A DNA stretch of 64,000 nucleotides, taken from Sophora flavescens (Eukaryota; Streptophyta; Magnoliopsida; Fabales; Fabaceae). The notes beneath the pieces were generated by a model. The model searched no databases. It had not been told where the DNA came from and saw nothing but the letters and a program-made list of their open reading frames with translations. Position numbers and translations under genes: made by a program. Location: positions 1,364,001 to 1,428,000 of the forward strand of contig JAUPTC010000016.1 of NCBI GenBank assembly GCA_030762895.1. The letters are read 5' to 3'. Positions 54,983 through 64,000 of this stretch are shown here, one piece after another. Each line of letters starts with the position of its first letter. Position 1 is the first letter of the stretch.

Positions 54983-57119
54983 GCTGTCGCGACCGTCCCG
55001 TCCGGGCGCCGCGAAAAAAGGAAGATAAAAAGACAGAGGAGTCGCCACTAAAATTTTTATTGGGATAATCTTAGAAAACCCAATTATTTTAAGGAAAATT
55101 GGTCTAAAAAATAATAGAGAAAGAGATGAGTCCGGGAGCCGGTTACGAGTAGGGAAGGTGTTAGCACCCCACCTCGCCTGTTTAAAAAATGGTACCTCAA
55201 GTTAATTGTGCAAAAAACCTTTTAATAACTTTTTAAATGTTTATTTTAGCCCAAAAATTATTTACAAGAAAGAATTATTTTTTAATTTTAAATTTTTTAA
55301 ATTTTAATTTATTAATTTTATTTTTGAATTTATTGTTTATAAAAACTAAATGAGGTTGAACATGGCACATGAGTCCATAGGGCACCCTAAAATAGAAAAG
55401 TTTAATTATTTTTGATTAATTATTTTAACATAAAAAGAGACACAAAAAAAGGAAAATTTATTTTTGGCTTGACAAGATGATTTATCTTGCTCCTACGTAT
55501 TCCCGGGTGTGATGGGAAACTCAAAGCCACGTAGTTCTTTTGAAAAAATTTGATTGGTTGGTTGATTTTTAATTTTGATAAAGGTTTGATTTTTTGATTT
55601 TTTTTCATTAAAGAAAGGGATTTTATTTTAAAAATAAATTCACTTTTACTTAGAGTCCAAGATAGCAGTGCTATACGATAAACCCTTACAATTCACACGA
55701 CACTTGAGGATGAATAAGTCCATACATCAACGTCGTAGATTGTTGCGTGAATTAAAAAGATTTCTTTTATAAGAATGAAATTGGGTAAAATTGATTAAAA
55801 GTATAAATTAAAAAAATTAATATTTTTTTAACGGGGATTCACTCTTGCACAGGGTTAAAGATATCAAAGCTATACGATGAACCCTTACAATTCATATAAC
55901 ACTTGAGGATGAAAAATCATACATCAACATTGTAGATTGTTGCGTGAATCTGAAAAGATTTGTTATTTTGTTCATACTAGTTCTGATTTTTATTTCAAAA
56001 CCCAACACACACACACAAAATTAATTAAACGGGCTAAGCCCACTAACCTGCTGACCAATACCACAAACCCAAAGGATAAAGAAGAAAAGAAAAAATAACA
56101 AGGATAAGAAGTTATACTGCAGACATTGATAAAAATTCAAAAAAAGGAGCATATAACCAAGACCAGAGGGGTTCCTCTGGTATCATCCTTCACACACCAA
56201 ACAGGAGAGCTCGCGACTGGGCAATGCACCAACAGCGGCTAGGCAGTGCACGGCGGTTCGATCGGCGGCTGGGCACGGAGACGGCAGAGGACGTGATCTG
56301 AGCAACTCCCAGTGGTGGAAGTCGTGGTGGTCGCGCAGAGGAGTGGCGGAGAAGGCGTGGACAGCAGGATGGAGCTCGCGGATCTGCAACTCCCAGTGGT
56401 GGAGGTCGTGGTGGTCGCGCGGAGGAGCGGCGGAGGACGCGATCGGAGCAGGCGGCAACTCGTGGTTCTGACCAGATCTGGAATGGCTGGGTCAGGTGCG
56501 GCGGTGGGCGTGCGTGGAGGTTGAGGTGGTGGCTCGGTTGATGGTCTGAGTTGTGGGGAGATGAAGGAGGAAGGTGAAGTGAGAGGGAGGAAGATGAAGG
56601 TGGAAGGATGAAGGTGAGTGTGTGTGTGTGTGTGGCTTTTCTGTTTTTTTTGTTTTGTTGTTGTTGGGTTGTTGAAGAAGAAGAAGAATGAGAGGAGAAA
56701 GATGAAGCAGGGAGGAAGAAGAAGAAAGAAAGAAAGAAAGAAAGACACTACAAAAAAGGTTATTTAGCGACCGAAAATAGTGACCGAATTTGTTGGTTGC
56801 TGTTTGCGACCGAAATGGCGACCGATTGTAGGATCGAAATCAAACACTGATGAGAGTTGATATTGTGACCGAAATAGCGATCGAAATAGAGCGTAGCAGC
56901 GCTATCGGTCTCTATTTCGGTCGCAAAATAAAGGAAAATAAAAGTCAAAAAATTATGACTTTTTAGCGACCGAAATGGCGACCGACTTAAATGCAACGGT
57001 TAAATTTATTTATCGTTGCGACGGATATTAAATCGGTCGCTAAATTTATGAATTCGAATTTCAAATTAACCCATTTAGCTACCGATTTAGCGACTGAATA
57101 ATTCGGTCGCTAAAACTGA

Positions 57120-58988
57120 AATCCCTAAATTGCGAGCCCTTCCCCTTTCTTCCCCATTTCTCTCATTTCTTATTTGTTCTTCTCTCTCGCGCCTCCCTGG
57201 TCCTCCCTGCCGCCACGCAACACAAAGCTCCAACCACCAACACAACACCGCCACCACCAACATCGCCACCACCCACATTCTCTCTCTGTAACCCTGTTCT
57301 CTATCTCTTTCTCCCTTCCTCTTTTTCTTTTCACTGATTTCCCCCCTTTGTCTCTCCAGTGCACCACCACCAACACCGCCACCACTGTGAGGCCTCCGGT
57401 GACACCGCCGCCACCACCGGTCCAAGTCAGTAGTGGCGCCGCGCGAATCACGCCTCCACCACGGTAAGCACCGCGAGCTGCCGTTTTCGTGGTGGTTTCC
57501 ACCATGTGGGTTGCTTCCAAGCTTCTTCTTCTTCCCTTGTGTTGATGTGTCTTCTTTCTCTGTTTGTTTTATAGAAAACCGCCCCTTCCGCCGCTGTCAC
57601 AGCCGTGCGCCGCCGCCATTTGCACCACCACAAGCTCATCTTCTTCATTGGGTGAGTGGTTTCCTCACTTCTTTGGTTCATTTTCAAGAAACCCCAAGTT
57701 TTCCCCAAACTCAAACCCTAACTTTAATTTCAAAGTTTGAATTTTGAAATTAATTGGTATTTTATGAAATTGGGATTATGATTAAGTGTTCCCCTAAATC
57801 GATTTTATCAGTCCCTTATTTAATTGATTTTTCTCAATTTTCACCTTTAGCCTATAGACCCCCAAATTTGTTTTGACTTAAACCAATGAGATTTTTTAAG
57901 AAATTAAATATGCTATTGAGCTATACTTATAGTGTAATTGTTGAGAAATTATTTTGGCGATTTGTCTGGCTGTTTCTATGTTTGGATCGACTCTATCGGT
58001 TGTCGTTAGTGCTCGTGTTTGATTGACTTTATTATTATTGGATTGCTATGCTGTGCTGGTGGTGATAAATTACTTTGTGATATTTGAATATTTATGATTG
58101 TCTGTGTTATGCATGATCTGCCTGGATTATTTCTATGCTTAGTTGACTTTAAGTGAGGATATGTGTTGTTTGGAGATAATTGTTTGGGTGAGAATGAATT
58201 GACTTAGAGTTGCCCAGCCTAAACTAATTATTTAAAGATGAGTGGTGACATAGAACATGTGTTGAGGTTTTGGTGGAAGGTTAAGGCACTAGGTGGTTAT
58301 TAATGTGGGTTGGTGAGGTTCGTGTATTGGTATTGTTGTTCGCGATCGTGTGTTGGGAACATGCGAGGTTGGAGTATCCGATCATGGACAAACTTAATGA
58401 TGAGGGATTGGACGAGACTCCCTATGAGCCGGATGCCGGAGCTCGAGTCTTAACGTACCCATGGTGATTAGGGTCAAGGTAGTATATGACCAGTGCGTCT
58501 TGTGAGATGTTTTAGATGTTTTCAGTTGTTTAGTATTTTTGCCTAAATCTATGCCTGTGAGGGCTCATACCGAGAGGATACCCTAAACAATGTTTTGGTA
58601 TGTAATAGATAAACATGGGGTATTTATATATTATAACCTTGCGAATATTTTATGTTATTAATGAAAACTGTGTATGTGCATGACAAACCAATTTGGGATT
58701 ACTGTATCTATTTATTTCCTAAGTCTTTATCATGACTGGAGTTTGTGTATTTATTTTTCCGCTCCTGGCAGTTGATGTAAGGCCAGAGACCAATTATGGT
58801 TGGATAAAGTTTTGAAGTTATAAACTGTCTATCAGGTGTTTTTCTGACGTCATACAAATCTCCGATTTTTTAAAGTGGACGTTTCGAAAATGAATTATGA
58901 AAATCTCTAACTCTAAACGTGCGATTAAGGAATTAATTATTAAGGTTTTAATCTAATAAAACACCGGGGCACAACAGGGTGTCTCATT
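57120..58988 (+). other. Gene-5'-end-like module in CACTA-B
   Basis: Pyrimidine-rich leader, CCACCACC-rich block, TTTCCACCATGTGGGTTGCT, a CCGCCGCC exon-like block ending TTGG/GTGAGTGG, then a long AT-rich intron-like region. Within it, 58310-58640 (CGATCATGGACAAACTTAAT, GGGCTCATACCGAGAGGATA) reads like part of an LTR. It ends near GGGGCACAACAGGGTGTCTC. The same module in shorter form is on the minus strand of CACTA-C (16321-17520). It may supply the promoter and 5' UTR of the downstream B3-like gene. Confidence 0.5.
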
Positions 58989-59245
58989 GATGACCATCCT
59001 TACTAGGTTATCCAGGCATTTCCAGTAGGAAAAGTCCTCTCTATGACCATCCTTCAAAACGACGTAAAAGCATCTGCTTTCCTGAAAACTACTATGTTTG
59101 CTAATCTGTAAAGTTGCATGTGAATTTGCATTTCTTTGTTCTATTTTAACATGCTAGTATGCTATATGGATCTTTCCATCTTTTCTTATTATCACTTGAT
59201 GAAGTTTAGACATATGACTTGTTTTCCTTATCGTTTTATCAGAAA

Positions 59246-59634
59246 ATGGATCCGACTAAATGTTTTGAGACAGTCATCCATATAGACCAGGTACAGTATC
59301 TCATCAACTTAAGAATAACGATCGGATTCACGTAATGATGGTTAAGGCATAAACAAATCATTACTAAATTGTTCTTGTGTATTTGCAGGATTTGATTTCA
59401 ATCCCGCGATCATTCTACCGTCGTTGGGGACAAGAAATACCGCGTGTTGTGACTATTGAAGACAAAAGCGGAAATCTGTTCAATGGGAATATAGTAATCC
59501 ATGAGGATCACCCATATTTTACAACAGATACAAATGGTATCAGGGAGTTGTATTTGTTGTCCACTGGTGCATTGGCAAAGTTTAAGTACCTTGGGGGTTC
59601 TCGCTTCTACATGTTCATCCCTTTGGAAGATTGA
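59246..59634 (+). CDS. Short B3-like DNA-binding protein gene inside CACTA-B
   Basis: Two exons give 96 residues. Exon one (59246-59290) runs from ATG to the donor CAG/GTACAG and reads MDPTKCFETVIHIDQ. A 98-bp intron ends TTTGCAG. Exon two (59389-59634) reads DLISIPRSFYRRWGQEIPRV, TIEDKSGNLFNGNIVIHEDH and ALAKFKYLGGSRFYMFIPLE, then TGA. The pattern (IP..F....G..IP..V.I.D..G, then a final strand ending F.P) matches a single plant B3 fold, the DNA-binding domain of REM/ARF-type regulators. Most B3 proteins are longer, so this is a minimal or truncated form. No stop or frameshift is present, unlike almost every other coding region here. An acceptor-like ATCAG just upstream suggests further 5' UTR exons. 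The call could be wrong if this is a different beta-barrel fold. Confidence 0.6.
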
Positions 59635-60858
59635 TGAGTTTTGATATTTTGATTAGTACTTATTGACTGTAGTGTGTTTTTATGTTTTGATCGTTAATTA
59701 GTACATTATTAAAAAAAAATTTATAAACAATTATTAAACTTGCATTAATTAATGTATATGTTTTCTTGATCATATTGATTGTGGTGTTTTGGATCGTTAG
59801 TACATCATATTTACGTTTTCTATTAATTCAAAAAAATATTGGTGTATTTTGTTTATATCAGAAATTAAAAATCAATGGGGTAATAGTTGAAAAACAAAAT
59901 TTGGTCGGTAGGATTAAGTTACAGGAAATTTTTTATAAAAAAAAAAATTAAAATTTGCGACCGAAATAGCGACCGAATATCGGTCACCAAATTCGGTTAT
60001 CTGAGCATGTGACCAACTATACGGCGACCGAAATATATAATTTTGTGACCGAAATATCGGTCGTAAATTTGCGATCGAAATACAAATTCGGTCGCTAAAC
60101 ATTTAGCCACCAGGGTTTCTGCTACCCCCTTAATTCGGTCGCTAATTCGGTCGCTACACAGTATAGCAACCGAATTATCATGTTTAACGACCGAAATCTT
60201 CGATCGCTAAATAGGGTTTTTTTTGTAGTGAGAAAGAGAAAAAAGAAAGAAGAAGGGGTTTTTCTTATTTTTTGTTCTGGAGAGTATTTGGGTATTTTGT
60301 GTTGATTTGTGATTTGGGAGTGATGGTGGCTAGAGGTTGGAGAGGAGAATATTGAGTATTTTTTCTGTTGTTTTTCCCCTTTTCTTCCTTTGGTCACTGT
60401 TCAATATATAGCACCAGAAGGAAGAAGATGACAAATCTTCCTATTGGGCTAGCTGGTGTAGGTACAAGTAGTGGGGAGCAAATCAGCTTTTGCTCCACCA
60501 CCTTGCAGGGACAGCCATGGTGCAAGGGTAGTACACCACCATTTTCAGAAAAAGGTAAAAGAAGACAAAGAGGGGTACAACCATGGGAGTAGAATATAAT
60601 TCAAAATTTTAATTTTATTATTTTATTTTATTTTTTTTAAGAATAGAAAACAATTTTAGTTGGGACTGGATAATGGGCCAAAAAGATCACTTGGAACAAA
60701 AAACGAAAATGGGTTTCATTTGATGATGTAATGGGCCAAGAAAAAATATTTTTTTGCAAAGTGTTTTTTTTCTTTTATTTTTATTTATCATTTTTGTCTA
60801 TTATTTTCTTCAAAACATTAATTAAAACATCCGGACAAAATTAGGTGTTCACAGTTGG

Positions 60859-60879
60859 GCAACTTTCTTTCTTGAATAG
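60859..60879 (+). pseudogene. Last codons of the CACTA-A Ulp1-like gene
   Basis: After the right GTTGG copy the sequence reads six codons (ATFFLE) and then TAG. They continue the frame of NNIRRRW at 32388 when the retrotransposon and one target copy are ignored. This shows the Ogre insertion fell in the final exon, seven codons (counting the stop) before the end. Confidence 0.7.
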
Positions 60880-61214
60880 TACCAACCATAGTTTGTATGT
60901 ATATATGTAGTTAGTTTAAAAACTTATCATGTACTAGCTATAGTGTACTTTTGACTGATCATATGTATTTTGATATGAAATCTATAATATATCATGTAGC
61001 TTTTTGGTTTCTAATAATCTTTGTTGTCTGAATGTAATTGAACGTACATATGTATTGTTCGTAATAAATTCAGTATATATTAATTGTGTTTTTGTTGTAC
61101 AAAAGTGATTGTTGAGAATATTTAGAGTATGTTATTCTGGTATTGATCTGCATTATTACTGAAACAAGGGAAAGGAATAATAGAAATGTAAATAACAGTT
61201 TCAAAAAAAAAATA
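60880..61214. other. CACTA-A 3' untranslated region
   Basis: AT-rich and without gene signals, between the last transposon exon and the right subterminal repeats. Confidence 0.6.
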
Positions 61215-61567
61215 GACTTTACACATCGGTTTAAAAAAAACCCATGTGGAAAGTGAAATTTCCACATCGGTTTTCATGAAAGCCGATGTGTAAATTGAAA
61301 TTTTCACATCGGTTTTGTAAAAACCGATGTGCAAAATCTAATTTCCACATCGGTTTTCTTAAAACCGATGTGGAAAGTGATATTTCCAATAGTTTACCAA
61401 TTGACAAATGAACTTTCCACATCGGTTTATGTAAAAACCGCTATTAAAAATGTACTTTAAACATCGGTTTTAAAACCGATGTGAAAAGTGGCAATAAACC
61501 ACATCGGTATTTTCAACATCAGTTTGAAAACCGATGTGAAAAGCCAAAAATAACCGATGTGATATCT
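61215..61567. repeat. Right subterminal repeats of CACTA-A
   Basis: Seven or more ACATCGGTTTT / AAAACCGATGT pairs (for example CACATCGGTTTTCTTAAAAC), denser and less decayed than at the left end. They abut the terminal CACTAGTG (minus strand). Confidence 0.85.
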
Positions 61568-61583
61568 CTTTTCTACACTAGTG

Positions 61584-62558
61584 GGTGTGGTTTAGGCTGA
61601 CTACATCAAGTTCAAATAATTAATTATTATTTTTATTATTAAATGATAAGATTCAATTAATTTCGTGTAACTCAAGGAATCAGATTTCTAGAATTCCCAT
61701 ACCAATGACGACCTGTCACGTGGTAGGTCAACAAGTCAATGGCGTCAATTAAACTAGCGCCACTAGTCAGCATAAAAAAAAATATTTTTGTAAACCATGT
61801 TGTTAAAAAGTGGGTTAATTTACTAAATTGTTTTAAAAGTATGTTATTTTGGTATCTAATTTTAAAAGTGGGTTATTTTGATTAAAAAGTCGTGTAGTTC
61901 GGCACAAGAAAGGAAAAAAAAATCGCTCTACTAGTATGTGGATGCTTAAGTTAAAGCTTTGAAACTCTTCTGGGTGTGCTTTTTGTGGGGGTTTACCGGA
62001 TGTATAGAGGTTATATATTTTTATAGGTTTATTTATTGGTTGTTTTGGGGTTTCCATTTAGTTTTTCAACCTTTGGATGCGTTTTTTCTTTAGGTGGAAC
62101 AATTATCTATTCTCTTCTTTCTGACTTTAGGTTTTTTTTATATGGGTTCGAGTATTCTGAGTGTTCGCTTTAATATAGTTTCGGTTATAAAATAAAAATA
62201 TTGGCTTTTATACTATTTTCTATTATGTATATTTTTGCACAATAATAAGTATATATTATACATAATTTGATTTTATTCAATGTTATTACTTGGAACTGCA
62301 ATTGAAGTAACGAATTAATTTTAATTCTGTTGGTATCTCGAATGTTTCAAATATTTTCAAACAACACTAACTGGAATTATTATTATTATTGTTGTTGTTG
62401 TTGTTGTTGTTGTTGCACCAAAAAATTGATCAAGGTATTACATGGCTGAAATCATTGGAGTATATGTAAATGCTTGTTTCTGGTGATCCCAAGCAGAAAC
62501 ATTTTAGATGAAAATACATACAATTATAGAAAAAGGAAATTGTTTAAGCTCCACACGC
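61584..62558. other. Unassigned flank right of the nest
   Basis: Starts with the right target copy GGT. No gene is supported. A (TTA)n(GTT)n microsatellite lies at about 62378-62414. The sequence TTAAAAAGTGGGTTAATTTAC and a diverged direct repeat TTAAAAGTGGGTTATTTTGA lie at 61803-61882. Confidence 0.5.
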
Positions 62559-63756
62559 AAGGGGTGGACAAAAAATCCAATCCGACCCGTAACCGAATAA
62601 TCTGAAAGAAGGAAAAGTGAAACGAGCGGGTCTTAGTGGGTTTGCCGGTTATCGATTTCTCTCTTCATAGTTCACATGGGTTGTCTCGGGCGGGTTCGGA
62701 TTGGGTAAAAAAAACTGACCCCACCCGTGCCCAACCGAATAGCAATGCATTGAGTAAAATAATTTGCATCATTACACTCCACTCCACCCGTCCCTTCAGT
62801 CAGTTTCTCTTTTTCTCCTTGGGAATTAGGTTAAAACGGAGGCACAATCACAATGAGTATTGGGAAGATAAAAAGCTGTGCAAGTTGTATCCTAACTAGC
62901 ATTCAAATTTGTATTTTTTAATGCTCTCTTCTCTCTCCGGGTCTAACAAAAAGAGTTAAAAAACACAAATAATTTAACTTTGAATGCATTTCCTTCAAAC
63001 TTTTCAAAGTATGTCACCCACATATTTCCTTATATTTACTAGTCACCTAAGCCTACCAGAACCAGAGCACCCTCTTCGTCGCGGCTCGCCTCACTCTCGC
63101 CTAGTAGCACCGCGACTCGCCTCACTCTCGCCTCGTCGTCGCGTCTCGCCGCTTGCTCCCTCACACTCCCTTCGTCTTGCCGCTGCGTCTCTCAAGCTCC
63201 CCACGCCATCGAAGATCCCTTGTCGGCTGTCTCCCTCCCCTTCCTCGTCGAAGCTCGGGCTCCCTCCCTTCGTTGTTGCTTGTGTCTGCTTGGTTTTGTA
63301 GATCTGTAGTCTGTTCAAGTTTCAACTTGTAGATCTGTTCAAATGTTCAACATAACAATGGAGAAGACACTTGTAGATATGTTCAAATTTCAACTTTTTT
63401 GTTTGAAGTTGATTTCTCTGTTAAATGTTTGATGTTTCTTTTGGATTTTGTCTTTGATATGTGAAAAAACAATTTTTTGTAGCTTTACTTCAGCACTAAG
63501 ATCTTATGTATGTTCTATTACACTAGTTTTTTTTTTGTTGTACACATGTTCTATCTTATACTCTCCATTCTCATTTTTTTAAACAAACCGTGCTAATTAA
63601 CCTGGTCGTGTAAACCCGCAACCCACCGACCCACCAACCGACTAATCTAATGGTACAAACGGTCAGGAATGCGTGAGATATTTAGGGTTTCGGTTTTCTT
63701 TGGGTTGGGTTTTTTCAGCCCGAAACCGACTGAACCTGTCCGGTGTCCACCCCTAC
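62559..63756. mobile_element. hAT-like non-autonomous element
   Basis: The ends are inverted: AGGGGTGGACAAAAAATCC at left and GGTGTCCACCCCTA at right. Flanking CACACGCA (62552-62559) and CACACGTA (63757-63764) match 7 of 8, as expected for hAT insertions; the exact border is uncertain by one base. The interior has ACCCGTAACCG / GGGTTTCGGTTT-type sub-ends and a GC-rich central tract (63060-63290) with repeated CGCCTCACTCTCGCC whose open frame is low complexity. No transposase is seen. Confidence 0.65.
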
Positions 63757-64000
63757 CACACGTAGGGTTGTGTATCCAATATTCATTATGGAATTGAACT
63801 AGGGGTGCCGTGTACTACTAGCGGGGACTTTATCGGGCAATCTCTTGCACGATCGTGACCGTATTCAAGAATACAATCTCCCGCTCTGCCACAAAATTAA
63901 CAAGCCACTTAATTATTATGAATGGTTAATAAAAGTTAGGAGAATACTAATTAACAGCCTGAGGACATTGATTAAGAATTATGAAGAGATTTTTTTTTTG
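63757..64000. other. Unassigned right edge
   Basis: No feature is supported. The phrase TATGAATGGTTAATAAAAGT near 63917 resembles one at 14592, hinting at a dispersed repeat that continues beyond the window. Confidence 0.4.

Larger units (their letters stand above)
56746..60230 (+). mobile_element. CACTA-B: small CACTA transposon carrying a B3-like gene
   Basis: 3485 bp with near-perfect termini CACTACAAAAAAGG and, at the right, TTTTTTTTGTAGTG, and AGA on both sides (56743-56745 and 60231-60233). Subterminal GCGACCGAAATAGCGACCG repeats fill 56758-57115 and 59950-60215. No transposase is present. The interior has a gene-5'-end-like module on the plus strand and a short two-exon B3-like reading frame. 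Confidence 0.92.
32389..60853 (-). mobile_element. Ogre-like Ty3/gypsy retrotransposon (Tat lineage)
   Basis: 28,465 bp as found, about 17.6 kb after removing TR-GAG-2 and CACTA-B. LTRs start TGTGAACACC and end GTCGCGACA (minus orientation), with a perfect GTTGG target site on both sides (32384-32388 and 60854-60858). The primer site is TGGCGACTCCGCTGGGGA. Gene order from the 5' end (right to left): a separate ORF1, gag, protease, an intron-like gap, reverse transcriptase, RNase H, a second archaeal-type RNase H, integrase, and a 3' region with tandem repeats. ORF1, the intron and the repeat-bearing 3' UTR together point to Ogre. Stops and lost catalytic residues show it is not autonomous now. 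Confidence 0.88.
54985..60853 (-). repeat. 5' LTR of Ogre-like element, split by CACTA-B
   Basis: 54985-56745 plus 60231-60853 give an LTR of about 2.38 kb matching 32389-34780. The CACTA-B insertion at 56746-60230 sits in a GAAAGAAAGA run and duplicates AGA. A TATA-like TATATATTG lies at about 60403-60411 on the minus strand, upstream of the CACTA-B insertion point in transcription order, so the insertion falls in the transcribed part of the LTR. Confidence 0.9.
23817..61583 (+). mobile_element. CACTA-A: coding CACTA transposon split by an Ogre insertion
   Basis: The left end TACTAGTATAAAATATAC and the right end (inward on minus) CACTAGTGTAGAAAAGAG are diverged copies of one CACTA terminus. 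GGT flanks both sides (23814-23816 and 61584-61586). Subterminal ACATCGGTTTT / AAAACCGATGT repeats occur at both ends. Removing the nested Ogre (32389-60853) and its 5-bp duplication leaves about 9.3 kb. Order inside: promoter-like leader, intron with captured fragments, TNP2-type transposase, Transposase_24-like gene, and a Ulp1-like protease ending at 60879. All the genes are damaged. Confidence 0.88.

Noticed and set aside
62984..63301. A 105-codon frame rich in Arg, Leu, Pro and Ser in the hAT-like element
   Set aside because: It arises from repeated CGCCTCACTCTCGCC-type sequence; the reverse frame is equally open and no domain is seen.
63780..63890. A possible tRNA near the right edge
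   Set aside because: I could not find a cloverleaf with proper arms or A and B boxes.

Overview
This is a plant nuclear window, AT-rich and made almost entirely of transposable elements. I found no host gene that I would call intact and native. The giant Ogre-type Ty3/gypsy element with an extra ORF1, the Athila-type LTR elements and several CACTA transposons suggest a dicot, most likely a legume. That assignment is an inference. All coding calls rest on conserved motifs read by eye, without any database search.

Layout, left half. Positions 1-1019 are unassigned flank. A gag-protease-only LTR element related to Athila (TR-GAG-1) occupies 1020-8221. It is followed by a short dyad-repeat tract, a rearranged minus-strand CACTA TNP2 pseudogene (about 8839-10920), and the 3' end of another Athila-type element (10921-14555). 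A gene-capturing CACTA element, CACTA-C, lies at 14924-20260 and has an ATC target-site duplication (TSD). Positions 20261-23816 hold a duplicated flank, a hAT-like MITE and low-complexity DNA.

Layout, right half. One three-level nest fills 23817-61583. CACTA-A (TSD GGT) was interrupted in its last coding exon by a minus-strand Ogre-like retrotransposon at 32389-60853 (perfect TSD GTTGG). Ogre was itself hit twice: in gag by TR-GAG-2 (42837-50188), and in its 5' LTR by CACTA-B (56746-60230, TSD AGA). Beyond the nest lie unassigned flank and a hAT-like element at about 62559-63756.

How the parts relate. The three CACTA elements with defined ends all carry gene-like cargo: anthocyanidin reductase exons and a LINE fragment in A, a short spliced B3-like gene in B, and IST1-like exons in C. 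All the autonomy genes I could examine are damaged: the TNP2 of CACTA-A lacks its centre, its Ulp1-like gene is frameshifted, and the Ogre reverse transcriptase and integrase have lost catalytic aspartates.

The most unusual signal is a CpG-rich palindromic cassette, with cores such as TCACGGCCGTGA and CTCGCCCCGCGAG. Related LTRs carry one palindrome type or the other at the same place, a third LTR carries both, and a homologous cassette sits inside both ends of CACTA-C, a class II transposon.
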